Assembly (NCBI RefSeq): GCF_000428745.1
Contig: NZ_AUAN01000006.1
Location: 54,141-118,140 of the forward strand
Length of the DNA stretch: 64,000 bases
Source of the DNA: Veillonella magna DSM 19857
Lineage (GTDB): Bacteria; Bacillota; Negativicutes; Veillonellales; Veillonellaceae
Reading direction: 5' to 3'
A model generated the notes under the pieces. It was not told the origin of the DNA and did not search any database. It was given only the letters and a program-made list of their open reading frames with translations. Position numbers and translations under genes: made by a program. Of this stretch, positions 41,490 to 50,100 are shown one piece after another; position 1 is the stretch's first letter, and each line of letters opens with the position of its first letter.

Positions 41490-42014
41490 ATGGTGAGCAT
41501 GGTTGAAACAATGGTCTTATTGATAGCTTGGATTGTAGTTCCGTTATTTGTAAGTATAGAATTATGGAGATGGAGTAGAGGAAAACGTTTACATGTGATG
41601 TGGGTTATAGTTGCGTTGGCATATGTATCGTTTTTCTCTCATGAATCGATTGAAACAGATGAAAACGTACCACATACACTTACGGTTGCAGAGGCGCAGG
41701 GGATGACTGGCGAAGAAATAGCGCGAACGATTATGATCCATCAACTGGAGTTTTACAAGAAAAAGCCGGTATTTACAGGCTACAAAATATTTGCTTATAC
41801 GATAGATGGAACCGTTAAAGAGCAACCATATCCCGTAGTCACGCTGGCACCTGGGGACAAGGCTTATGTGATTAGGTTTTCCGTAATGACAATTAATAGT
41901 GAGTGGTTGGGTGGTAGCAGTGATAAATCCGGTTTATGGCTTCATAAATTAGGTGGTATCTATCGATTATATTTTGATGGAGAAAAATATATTCTAACAT
42001 ATGTGACTGATTAG
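41490..42014 (+). CDS. Hypothetical membrane-anchored protein (174 aa)
   Basis: ATG 41490 has AAGGAGGTG at ideal spacing and a TATAAT box about 35 bp upstream. Two hydrophobic helices (residues 5-23 and 37-50, VETMVLLIAWIVVPLFVS and MWVIVALAYVSFF) precede a soluble region with no motif I recognise. The gene is divergent from the amidase, AT-richer than its neighbours and next to an IS, suggesting an acquired segment. A hairpin at 42091-42128 probably terminates it. Confidence 0.7.
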   Translation: MVSMVETMVLLIAWIVVPLFVSIELWRWSRGKRLHVMWVIVALAYVSFFSHESIETDENVPHTLTVAEAQGMTGEEIARTIMIHQLEFYKKKPVFTGYKIFAYTIDGTVKEQPYPVVTLAPGDKAYVIRFSVMTINSEWLGGSSDKSGLWLHKLGGIYRLYFDGEKYILTYVTD

Positions 42015-42090
42015 TTAGTGTAAAAATCTTTATGGAGATTAGTGTATAAAGAAGGGCAACTCTTGATACAATGGGTTTCCTATCTTGCAC

Positions 42091-42128
42091 TATAAAAGTG
42101 AATGCCGGTCGTATCCATTCGCTTTTTG
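42091..42128 (+). terminator. Terminator after the 174-aa membrane protein gene
   Basis: AAAAGTGAATG pairs with CATTCGCTTTT around a 14-nt loop, then T. Confidence 0.65.
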
Positions 42129-42179
42129 CGTTGAGCAATGTACTATAAGAAGAACGTCAGTATATAAATGATATACCCA

Positions 42180-42588
42180 GTAATGCATGTAGCGATACAT
42201 AAGAGATACGCACAGCGATACGCAAGAGAGACGCACAGCGATACGCAAACCGATACCATTCTTAAACAAAACAAAACTAAACTAAACAGTAGGAAAGAAA
42301 ACCATCAAAGAAAGGAGGCAGGCTATACGCATCCTTTTTAGTAGAGTAATAAATGATGTGGCAGCATTGGCATACTACCGTTCAAATTGTTTGTCATATT
42401 GATTGCTAAAGTGACAGTTATAGTGAAAGTTAGTAGTAAACGGTATTTGGGTAACATGCAGAATTACTGTCGGAGTAACTATCGGACTAATTGTCAGAGT
42501 AACTGTCAGGATGACTGTCACAGTGACGGTATACCTAAACAAAACAAAACTAAATAAAAAGATAGGAAAGAAAACCATCAAAGAAAGG
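42180..42588. repeat. Mixed short repeats and a duplicated leader
   Basis: Three layers are visible. 42190-42257 repeats GCGATACGCAAGAGA-like units; 42405-42525 repeats AGTAACTGTCAG-like 12-15 bp units. A 50-bp block (AACAAAACAAAACTAAA...AAAACCATCAAAGAAAGGA) occurs at 42263-42317 and again at 42538-42590. The second block ends in a start codon; the first ends in AAAGGAGG without a usable ORF. Confidence 0.65.
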
Positions 42589-42765
42589 ATGCGATGGTTG
42601 TTACCGGAGAAAAAGGAATTAGTGTTTGCCGGTACTCTTTTTTCAGAAGATAATCCGGGGGTGTCCGATCGGTACAAAGATGCATCGGGTCGTTCTGTTG
42701 ATGATGTTGTAGAGGTATTGAAAGAGGCAGGCCTTTATAAAGCAGAGGTACGCACGGACGAGTAG
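42589..42765 (+). CDS. Small hypothetical protein (58 aa), low support
   Basis: ATG 42589 opens a 58-codon frame, acidic at its end (SGRSVDDVVEVLKEAGLYKAEVRTDE). Codon use resembles the neighbouring genes more than the flanking repeats, which suggests it is real or a gene fragment. The ribosome site is poor. A second frame just downstream (GTG near 42774, ending VPYRISEKGHVAFE at about 42860) also looks coding-like, so both could be pieces of one broken gene. No family recognised. Confidence 0.35.
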   Translation: MRWLLPEKKELVFAGTLFSEDNPGVSDRYKDASGRSVDDVVEVLKEAGLYKAEVRTDE

Positions 42766-43254
42766 TTACCGTGACAGTACGCATCTATAAGAAAAACGTC
42801 TTTTACAGGGGCCTTGTGCCCTATCGTATCTCGGAGAAAGGTCATGTCGCCTTCGAATAAAATAGTAGAAAGTATGATGTTTTATTTTTCTTATGCTTGG
42901 TTATACGTTAAATCGTTTTAAATCTCTTAAATTACACGATTCGTTAAAATTTTTAGATGGAACTTTATCAATCTATTAGGTATCCTAAAAAGAAGTATAC
43001 AGCGTACAAGCCATGTTTGAGGATTACCCTTGGTGAGGGAGAGTGTGAGGCGTTCAAAAATGGCTGATAGCCGTGATGCGCACAAGGCTTTTTGAGAAAA
43101 AAACACTATGCACGACGGGCGAATGATGTTAGAATAAGTCGTCAACAAAATACGGTGCCACATCCACGCACATCCCGCAAGGACTGGCATCGAGAGCGGT
43201 TTTGAAGAAGTTAACTTGTAGCATAGAACAACTACAAAGAAAGGGGATTGATAC
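42766..43254 (+). other. Spacer upstream of the PotE-like permease
   Basis: Besides the short coding-like tail to about 42860, this 488-bp stretch shows no supported gene. A GGCTGATAGCC hairpin (about 43062-43072) and GCACAAGGCTTTTTGAG occur, and 43150-43230 has coding-like base use without a start. It might hold the remains of a gene that preceded the permease. Confidence 0.35.
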
Positions 43255-44586
43255 ATGAAAACCACCGCTAAGAAAATGTCTGTATTCCAGTTGACCACGC
43301 TTGTTGCTGCTAACATGATGGGGGCCGGAATTATTATGTTACCTACTAAACTTGCCGAGGTAGGAACCATCTCTGTTTTGTCCTGGCTGATTACAGCCGT
43401 AGGCTCGTTAATTTTAGCTCATATCTTTGCGCAGTGCGGTACATTTACTACAAAGCGCGGCGGCATGGGCGGCTATTCTGAGTATATGTTTGGCAGAACC
43501 GGACATTTTATGGCTAATTACGCATATGCCATTTCTCTTGTTATCGCTAATGTAGCGATTGCGATTTCTGCTGTCGGATATGCGGCAGTGTTGTTTGATT
43601 TAACGTTGTCACCGTTACAGGTAAGCTTGGCCACGATTACATTATTGTGGTTGGCAGCGGTGCTCAATTTCGGCGGTAATGCCAAAACAGGTCGTATTTC
43701 CAATATTACCGTATGGGGAGCTATCCTGCCGGTGCTGTTCATCAGCGTAGCCGGTTGGTACTGGTTCGATCCGACAATGTACAAGTCGGTGTGGAATCCG
43801 GGTCAGCTTCCGTTCTTTGATGCGGTAAGCGAAGCCATCGCTCTTACCCTTTGGGCATTCCTTGGCTTTGAATCGGCGGCAGCCAATATGGATGCCGTAG
43901 AAAATCCTAAGAGAAATGTGCCGATTGCTACCTTCTTTGGTACATTGGCCGTAGCGGTTATTTATGTATTGTCTACAAATATTATGGCAGGTATCGTGCC
44001 GAATGCAGACCTGCTCAACTCCACGGCTCCGTTTGGGTTAGCCTTTGCGCATATGTTTAACGAAACGGTAGGTCGTATCGTGATGGCCATGATGGTTATC
44101 TCTTGCTGTGGCGCCATTCTTTGCTGGCAGTTTACCTTGGCACGCGTATTTAAAAGCTCTGCCGATGTGGGGCTGTTCCCGAAAATTTTCGCTAAGGTAA
44201 ATAAAGCGGATGCACCGGTGAAGGGATTGTTCATCATTTTAGCCGTGCAGTCGTTGATGGCGTTGATGACGACAGATGCATCGCTGAATCGCCAGTTTGA
44301 AAATTTGGTAAATCTTGCGGTAATAACGAATGTGTTCCCGTACATTTTGTGTTGCTTGGCCGTGCATGTAATGCTTAAAAAGGAAGGGGCCGGCATGGCA
44401 AATCGCGTGAGCATTATGGTTCTCAGTGTGTTTGCGTTGGCATATTCCGCGTACGCGATCTACGCATGCGGTGAAGGCCCGATTATCGGCGGCGCCATAG
44501 CCATTGTGATTGGTTATATTATTTACCAGTTGGCGTTTAACGTAGTGCCGAGAGCCGTTCGTGCTAAACAGCGCCCGACGCTATAA
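43255..44586 (+). CDS. Amino acid/polyamine antiporter (PotE-like, APC superfamily)
   Basis: 443 residues, about 12 helices. The opening KKMSVFQLTTLVAANMMGAGIIMLPTKLAEVG and GFESAAANMDAVENPKRNVPIATFFGTL are typical of PotE/CadB-type basic amino acid-polyamine antiporters. These exchange a decarboxylation product for its precursor (putrescine/ornithine or cadaverine/lysine). No decarboxylase is adjacent, so the actual substrate is open. AAAGGGG precedes the ATG. Its 3' end has a nested-hairpin terminator. Confidence 0.85.
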   Translation: MKTTAKKMSVFQLTTLVAANMMGAGIIMLPTKLAEVGTISVLSWLITAVGSLILAHIFAQCGTFTTKRGGMGGYSEYMFGRTGHFMANYAYAISLVIANVAIAISAVGYAAVLFDLTLSPLQVSLATITLLWLAAVLNFGGNAKTGRISNITVWGAILPVLFISVAGWYWFDPTMYKSVWNPGQLPFFDAVSEAIALTLWAFLGFESAAANMDAVENPKRNVPIATFFGTLAVAVIYVLSTNIMAGIVPNADLLNSTAPFGLAFAHMFNETVGRIVMAMMVISCCGAILCWQFTLARVFKSSADVGLFPKIFAKVNKADAPVKGLFIILAVQSLMALMTTDASLNRQFENLVNLAVITNVFPYILCCLAVHVMLKKEGAGMANRVSIMVLSVFALAYSAYAIYACGEGPIIGGAIAIVIGYIIYQLAFNVVPRAVRAKQRPTL

Positions 44587-44603
44587 TTGAATAAAAGGTA
44601 GTG

Positions 44604-44675
44604 AGGTTCTCTCCATTCTGTTTAAAGCCCGGTCTTGCGAAGGGCATTCTGCACAGAACGGAGAGAACCTTTTTC
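44604..44675 (+). terminator. Nested-hairpin terminator of the PotE-like gene
   Basis: Outer stem AGGTTCTCTCC-ATTCTGT (44604-44621) with ACAGAAC-GGAGAGAACCT (44653-44670), then TTTTC. Inner stem GCCC (44627-44630)/GGGC (44642-44645) encloses GGTCTTGCGAA. The ATTCTGC motif follows the inner stem as in the leuB-type element. Confidence 0.85.
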
Positions 44676-44985
44676 TTTATCCGGCAATTATAGCAAGGGC
44701 GCGTGTAGCAAACGGCTCCGAGTAGAGATGCGAAGGACGTTCTACGCGGAACATACGGAGCTTCTTTTTTTGAATGATAGCGAAGGCTTGTGTAGCAAAC
44801 AGCTCCGAGTGAAGAAGGGCATTCTGCACAGAACGGAGAGAACCTTTTTCTTTAGCTGGCAATTATAGTAAGGGTGCGTGTAGCAAACGGCTATGAGCAG
44901 GGATGCGAAGGACGTTCTACGCGGAACATACGGAGCTTCTTTTTTTGAATGATAGCGAAGGCTTGTTTAGCAAACGGTTGTCATA
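44639..44985. repeat. Tandem duplication (175-bp period) next to the PotE-like terminator
   Basis: Copies start at 44639 and 44814 with GAAGGGCATTCTGCACAGAA and include the terminator 3' half. A second hairpin-like unit (AGATGCGAAGGACGTTCTACG...GAACATACGGAGCTTC plus T-run) and a GTGTAGCAAACGGCT motif are present in both. Frames seen in it are by-products of the repeat. Confidence 0.8.
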
Positions 44986-45030
44986 TGTATGCTTATTAGC
45001 TATAATAATCATAGAGAAAGGGTATAGGTG

Positions 45031-45240
45031 ATGGCTATGAAACTTATGACTACGGTAAAAGAGCTTCGCAATGTGACGCCGACGCAGTTGTTGGCAACAA
45101 ATTTATGCCTTGATGGGGTGAACGGCTTGGTGCGTTGGTCACGGCGGGAAAAAAGTCGCACGCGTAAGTTGTTCGTTACGCTCAGCGTAGTGCAGCTTGT
45201 CGTATCTGTAGCATTGCTGTGGCTAGGTCGTAAGAAATAG
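45031..45240 (+). CDS. Small membrane-tail protein of unknown function (69 aa)
   Basis: ATG 45031 (GTG three bases earlier is an alternative). The N-terminal half is polar (VKELRNVTPTQLLATNLCLDGVNGLVRWSRREKSRTRK), the C-terminal half a single membrane helix LFVTLSVVQLVVSVALLWLG ending in RKK. No family recognised. It lies 9 bp before the nucleotidyltransferase-HTH fusion and is probably co-transcribed with it. Confidence 0.55.
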   Translation: MAMKLMTTVKELRNVTPTQLLATNLCLDGVNGLVRWSRREKSRTRKLFVTLSVVQLVVSVALLWLGRKK

Positions 45241-45249
45241 GATGGCTCT

Positions 45250-46182
45250 ATGAATCGGTTGGGCGGATTGATTGTGGCGGCCAGCAATCACGAGGTGAAC
45301 GGCAGTGTATCGCCGCTGCTGGAGATCGGATCCATTTCGCTGATTAAGCGCATGGTATTGACCTTTCAAAAGGCCGGCGTTACGGATGTAGTGATTGTAA
45401 CGGGGTACGAGTCCTTTGCCATTGAGCAGGAGCTGTGGGATTACGGCGTTATTTTTTTGAAGAATCATGAATACCTGTCTTCGGATAAGCTGGCTTCGGT
45501 AAAGTTAGGGCTTCGTTACTTGGAGGATAAGTGTGACCGCGTGTTCTTTGCTTCCGTGGCGTCGCCGTTGTTCAAGGCAATTACATTGCAGCGACTGGCC
45601 GAGGCGAACGGTGCGGCGGTGGTACCGATGAAAGACGGACAAAAGGGACATCCGATTTTATTCGATCGTAAGGGAATGGCGTTTCTGAACGCTTTCACCG
45701 GTGACGGCGGTGTGCGCGCCGCGCTGGAATCCATGCCCGATGTAGTGACGGTGCCTATGGAGGACACGGGGATTTTGCGACCTTCCGTTCCGCTGGAACA
45801 CATGGCGGTGCCGTCGGAGGAAGCAGTCAACGAAGCATTGATTCATCCGTTCCTACGAATTACGCTGGAAAAGGAGAAGGCCTTTTTTACTTCTCGTGCC
45901 ATGCTGCTGTTAGTGCTGATTGACGAAACGCATTCGGTGAAGAGCGCGTGCGATCATATGGCACTTTCTAAAGGCAAAGCATGGGCCATGATCAACGAGC
46001 TCGAGGCGGGCCTGGGCTATGCCGTGGTGGAACGACGCCATGGCGGTAAGCACGGCGGTAATACGGAGTTACTTCCGGCAGGCAAGGAATTTCTTGCCAA
46101 GTATCGTCGTTTCGAACAGGCTGTGCGGCGGTATGCAACGGAATCTTTTTTTACTATTTTTTCGGAGTTTAATGAAGAGTAA
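45250..46182 (+). CDS. MobA-like nucleotidyltransferase fold fused to a ModE/LysR-type winged helix
   Basis: 310 residues. Residues 4-195 follow the MobA/CTP transferase fold (GGLIVAASNHEV, SLIKRMVLTFQKAGVTDVVIVTGY, GHPILFDRKGM), but the GxGxRMGxxK nucleotide loop is absent. Residues 210-300 are a winged helix of ModE/LysR N-terminal type: SVKSACDHMALSKGKAWAMINELEAGLGYAVVERRHGGKHGGNTELLPAGKEFL. It stands directly upstream of a molybdenum hydroxylase operon, so it may sense or regulate molybdenum cofactor supply (inference). A terminator follows at 46215-46270. Confidence 0.7.
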   Translation: MNRLGGLIVAASNHEVNGSVSPLLEIGSISLIKRMVLTFQKAGVTDVVIVTGYESFAIEQELWDYGVIFLKNHEYLSSDKLASVKLGLRYLEDKCDRVFFASVASPLFKAITLQRLAEANGAAVVPMKDGQKGHPILFDRKGMAFLNAFTGDGGVRAALESMPDVVTVPMEDTGILRPSVPLEHMAVPSEEAVNEALIHPFLRITLEKEKAFFTSRAMLLLVLIDETHSVKSACDHMALSKGKAWAMINELEAGLGYAVVERRHGGKHGGNTELLPAGKEFLAKYRRFEQAVRRYATESFFTIFSEFNEE

Positions 46183-46214
46183 TCGTACAATAGCAAATGT
46201 AGTTGGGTATGTAG

Positions 46215-46270
46215 GCGCCTGTCGGTTCAAGTTCTCCAGAAAAAGAATTTGACGGCAGGCGCACTTCTTT
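46215..46270 (+). terminator. Terminator after the fusion gene
   Basis: GCGCCTGTC pairs with GACGGCAGGCGC (one bulge); TTCTTTT follows. Confidence 0.65.
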
Positions 46271-46352
46271 TATAATAAAAGTAGAAATATATGTTTAAAA
46301 ATCATTTTACACATCTAATAGAGGTATAGTTATACGCATGGGAGGCTAGGCT

Positions 46353-48482
46353 ATGGCAACGATTAGTGAATCCGTAAGAAAACGCGACCACTTGGCAAAG
46401 CTCAGTGGGACGGCGCTGTACGTAGGCGATTATCGGGACGATGACATCTTGGTAGGCAAGATGCTGCGTTCGTCAAAGGCAAAGGCGCGCGTTATCGAAG
46501 TGAAGGTACCGACGTTACCGGATGGGTATTATTACGTGGATGCCAAGGATGTGCCGGGGGATAATAATGTAAATATCATCAAGGATGACACGCCGGTGTT
46601 TGCGCGGGAAACGGTAGAGTACATCGGGGAACCGATCGGTATGTTCTGCGGTCCCGATAAGCTGGTGGTGGAACAGCTGCTAAGGGATACGGAAGTCGTT
46701 TACGAAGAATTGGAACCGGTGCTGGACATCGATACGTCCGATGTATTTTTCTTTGAATACGAATATAAGAAGGGGGATATTGCCAAGGCGTTTGCCGAAG
46801 CGGATCGCGTTATCGAAGAAACTTTTGAAACGGGGTACCAGGAACAGGTGTATTTGGAAACGCAGGCGATGATGGCCGAAGTATTGCCGGATGGCAAGGT
46901 GTATATTCACGGTTCCATGCAGTGCCCGTACTATATTAAAAATGCGGCGACCCGCGCGTTGGGCTTGCCACCGGAAAAGGTGCGCATTGCACAGGATGTA
47001 ACCGGCGGCGGCTTTGGCGGCAAGGAAGCATGGCCATCGATTTTGAGTTGCCAAGTAGCCGTAGCAGCGGTGGCAACGGGTAAAAAAATTCGCTGCGTAT
47101 TCGATCGTCGCGAGGATATTGAATATACGTCCAAGCGTCATCCGTCGAAGGATCGCTACCGCGTAGCCATTAAGGATGGCCGGGTGACGGCGATGGATAT
47201 TGATATTACTTATAACGGCGGTGCCTATACTACATTGTCTGCCGTTGTATTGCAACGCGGTATGATTTGTGCCAACGGCGTTTACAACGTGCCGAATTTA
47301 TTGGTAAAGGGTCGCGTGGCTAAGACGAACACTGTGCCGAACGGAGCGTTCCGCGGATTTGGTGCACCGCAGACATTCTTTACGGCGGAAATGATGATGA
47401 CTCATGTGGCAAAGGCACTGGGCGAAGATCCGTTGGCATTTAAAGAACGTCATATGGTAGTGCAAGGTGACAGCACGTCTACCGGCGGGAAGTTCCATTT
47501 TAATGTGCCGTTGCCGGCAATGATTGCCAAGGTGGATAGCATGTGCGATTACCGCAAGAAGAAAGCTGCGTACAGTGAGCCGCAAACCGGTCGGTATCGT
47601 CGCGGCATCGGTATGTCCCTCTTCTTCCATGGGGCAGGCTTTACCGGTTCGGCGGAACGCGATTTGATCAAGGCTGTAGTGAAATTGAAAAAGACAGCCG
47701 ACGGCAATGTTCATATTTTGGCATCCAATACGGATATGGGCCAAGGGCTTCGCACGACCTTTCCGAAGATTGCTGCTCACGAATTGGGCTTGCCGTTGGA
47801 ACGCATTTATTATGAATATCCGGATACGGACGAAGTACCGGACTCCGGACCGACTGTAGCGTCCCGCAGCTTGATGAACGTAGGCGAGTTGATTCGCCGC
47901 GCTGCGGTTAAGCTGAAAGAGCAGTGGGTAGACGGTGAAGAACAGCTCATCGAAGAGCATTATGTACAGCCGGACTTCCTCATTCCTTTCAGCCTTGATA
48001 CCTTCAGCGGCGATGCATATCCTACCTATTCTTGGGGCGTAGTGGCCATGGAAATCGAAGCGGATACGGTAAGCGGTACTACGAAAGTGTTAGGGGCTTA
48101 CGGTTCTTACGATGTGGGTACGCCGATGGATTACAACATTGTATTGGGTCAGATGGAAGGCGGTACCTTGCAGAGTATCGGTTACGCTTCCATGGAACAG
48201 ATGAATTACGATAACAAGGGGCGCATCCGCAATAATGCGTTCTCCGATTATATTATTCCTACGGCGATGGATGTGCCGAAGATGGATATCGACTTGTACG
48301 TGGCGGAAAGCTATCCCTTCGGTCCGTACGGTGCCAAGGGGGCCGGCGAGTTACCTTGCGTGGGTGCACCGGCAGCCTACATTGAAGCCATGGAACAGGC
48401 ACTGGGGAATGATGCGATGATTCAGCATATTCCGTTCTCGGCGGAAGATGCGTTGAAGGCTATGCGAGGAGGGCAGTTATAA
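46353..48482 (+). CDS. Xanthine dehydrogenase-family molybdopterin subunit
   Basis: 709 residues. Molybdopterin-binding segments are visible: VTGGGFGGKEAWPSILSCQVAV, GAFRGFGAPQTFFTAEMMM, and DMGQGLRTTFPKIAAHELG; GPYGAKGAGELPCVGAPAAY carries the catalytic-type Glu. Members hydroxylate purines, nicotinate, hydroxybenzoyl-CoA or related aromatics. At 709 residues it is on the short side for XdhA. The order large, [2Fe-2S], FAD subunits is typical. The substrate cannot be fixed; no purine or nicotinate genes are adjacent. GGGAGG precedes the ATG. Confidence 0.87.
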   Translation: MATISESVRKRDHLAKLSGTALYVGDYRDDDILVGKMLRSSKAKARVIEVKVPTLPDGYYYVDAKDVPGDNNVNIIKDDTPVFARETVEYIGEPIGMFCGPDKLVVEQLLRDTEVVYEELEPVLDIDTSDVFFFEYEYKKGDIAKAFAEADRVIEETFETGYQEQVYLETQAMMAEVLPDGKVYIHGSMQCPYYIKNAATRALGLPPEKVRIAQDVTGGGFGGKEAWPSILSCQVAVAAVATGKKIRCVFDRREDIEYTSKRHPSKDRYRVAIKDGRVTAMDIDITYNGGAYTTLSAVVLQRGMICANGVYNVPNLLVKGRVAKTNTVPNGAFRGFGAPQTFFTAEMMMTHVAKALGEDPLAFKERHMVVQGDSTSTGGKFHFNVPLPAMIAKVDSMCDYRKKKAAYSEPQTGRYRRGIGMSLFFHGAGFTGSAERDLIKAVVKLKKTADGNVHILASNTDMGQGLRTTFPKIAAHELGLPLERIYYEYPDTDEVPDSGPTVASRSLMNVGELIRRAAVKLKEQWVDGEEQLIEEHYVQPDFLIPFSLDTFSGDAYPTYSWGVVAMEIEADTVSGTTKVLGAYGSYDVGTPMDYNIVLGQMEGGTLQSIGYASMEQMNYDNKGRIRNNAFSDYIIPTAMDVPKMDIDLYVAESYPFGPYGAKGAGELPCVGAPAAYIEAMEQALGNDAMIQHIPFSAEDALKAMRGGQL

Positions 48483-48958
48483 TGGATACGAAGATACATT
48501 TCACATTAAACGGCAAGCCGGTTACGTATGACGGCAATGCATCGAATCGCTTGCTTGACGTGTTGCGCGATTATTATAAATTGACGGGCACTAAGTGCGG
48601 TTGCAAAGAAGGCGAATGCGGAGCCTGCTCCATCATTATGGATGGGGAATTGATCAACTCCTGTATGGTAGCCATGGGCCGCTGCGAAGGTGCGGACATT
48701 ATGACCATTGAAGGCTTTAGCGAAACGGAACGGTTCAAGGTTATCGACAAAGCCTACGGTGCGGTATCGGCCGTGCAGTGCGGTTATTGCATTCCGGGCA
48801 TGGTCATGGCAACGGAAGCATTATTGCGCAAGCATCCGCATCCGACGGAAGAAGAAATTCGGGACGGCTTATCCGGTAATTTGTGTCGATGCACCGGCTA
48901 TAATGCGATTGTGCGTGCCGTCGGTATTGCTGCGAAGGAGGGGAACGGATTATGGTAA
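48482..48958 (+). CDS. Xanthine dehydrogenase-family [2Fe-2S] subunit
   Basis: 158 residues with the plant-type [2Fe-2S] motif KCGCKEGECGACSIIMDG (plus C at NSC) and the second cluster C-x2-C...C-x-C motif in VQCGYCIPGMVM and GNLCRCTGYNAIV. It passes electrons from the molybdenum site to FAD. Start overlaps the preceding stop by one base. Confidence 0.93.
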   Translation: MDTKIHFTLNGKPVTYDGNASNRLLDVLRDYYKLTGTKCGCKEGECGACSIIMDGELINSCMVAMGRCEGADIMTIEGFSETERFKVIDKAYGAVSAVQCGYCIPGMVMATEALLRKHPHPTEEEIRDGLSGNLCRCTGYNAIVRAVGIAAKEGNGLW

Positions 48959-49770
48959 ACGGATATATGGCGACTTCGCTGCGGGAAGCGCTGGAAATTA
49001 GAGCGGCCCATGATGTGGTTCCTTACGGCGGTGGCACGGACTTGATGATTGCGGCAGATACATCGCTGACGTATTTATATGTGAATCGCATTCCGGAAAT
49101 GAAACAGATTGCGGTGGATGATGCGTACGTTCGCATCGGCGCTTCCTGTACGTTTACGGAAGTGTTGGCTTCGCCGTTGGTACCGCCGCTGATGAAAGCG
49201 GCCGTTGAACAAATCGGTGCGCCGGCCATTCGCAACGGTGGCACTATGGGCGGTAATATCGGTAACGGTTCCGCTAAAGCAGATTCGGTGCTCATCGAAT
49301 TTGTCTTGGGTGCAAAGCTGCGTTTGGCATCGGTGCGAGGGGAACGCATCGTTCCTATCGAAGCGTTTTACAAAGGACGCAAGCAACTCGATCTTGCCAA
49401 GGATGAATTAATCGTAGAAATACTGTTGCCGAAGGATGCCGATTATGAATGGTATTACGAAAAAGTCGGTGCTCGCCGGGCGTTGGCGATTTCTCGTATT
49501 TCCTTTGCCGGTCTTCTTCGCTGTGACGGTGACGTGATTACCGATTTTGCGACGGCGTTCGGTGCCGTAGCGGGAACGGTATTGCGTTTCCCGGACGTAG
49601 AAGCTATGGTAATCGGTAAGACAAAAGCGGAAGTCAAAGCTATGCATGATGCTATTGTAGCGGCGTACGGCGATCATATTGTACCTACTGCCGGTCGCGT
49701 GTCGAAGGAATACCGCAAGGATGTATGTCTTAATTTGGTAGATGATTTCTTGACGAGCAAAGGGTTATAG
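48952..49770 (+). CDS. Xanthine dehydrogenase-family FAD-binding subunit
   Basis: 272 residues with FAD-binding PYGGGTDLMIAAD and IRNGGTMGGNIGNGSAKADS (CoxM/XdhB type) and the C-terminal CO-dehydrogenase-flavoprotein domain. It transfers electrons to NAD or another acceptor. Overlaps the [2Fe-2S] gene by 7 bp. Ends the operon; terminator at 49893-49938. Confidence 0.92.
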   Translation: MVNGYMATSLREALEIRAAHDVVPYGGGTDLMIAADTSLTYLYVNRIPEMKQIAVDDAYVRIGASCTFTEVLASPLVPPLMKAAVEQIGAPAIRNGGTMGGNIGNGSAKADSVLIEFVLGAKLRLASVRGERIVPIEAFYKGRKQLDLAKDELIVEILLPKDADYEWYYEKVGARRALAISRISFAGLLRCDGDVITDFATAFGAVAGTVLRFPDVEAMVIGKTKAEVKAMHDAIVAAYGDHIVPTAGRVSKEYRKDVCLNLVDDFLTSKGL

Positions 49771-50100
49771 AACATAGCGTTACGGCGATGGGCCAGTAGC
49801 GTTATTGCCCGGCAAAGAGTGTATCGCCATTGGCTGTGGCGCTGTAGTGAGATGTATTTGTGTATGTGGAGTGGAAAAATTAAATAGTAGTGAAAATAGC
49901 CGATTTTCGGAGTTCTCTCTGTAAAGTCGGCTATTTTTCGTGAATGGATACATGATAAATGAGCATAGCAATTTTTGAAAATGTATATCTGCAACGGACG
50001 TGTTGTGCTATAATGAACGTATCAGATGGGTATGTAGGCATGACCTGAGAGAGCATACAGCGGGGTAGTTGTGAGAAAAGAAGTAGTGAGGTAACAGCAT
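49771..50100 (+). promoter_or_regulatory. Spacer with XDH terminator and sda promoter
   Basis: An intrinsic terminator at 49893-49938 pairs AAAATAGCCGA with TCGGCTATTTT, then T. A TATAAT box at 50009-50014 probably starts the serine dehydratase mRNA with an 80-nt leader. Nothing else is evident. Confidence 0.65.

Noticed and set aside
42405..42525. A coding start for the small ORF at 42511 within the ACTGTCAG repeats
   Set aside because: The extra N-terminal residues come from repeat sequence; ATG 42589 is the more likely start.
9469..44675. Integron attC sites as explanation of the nested hairpins
   Set aside because: No RYYYAAC/GTTRRRY core sites, no gene cassettes and no integrase nearby.
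44635..44868. 77-codon plus-strand frame after the PotE-like gene
   Set aside because: Runs through duplicated terminator sequence; the repeats produce the same peptide twice; no start signals.
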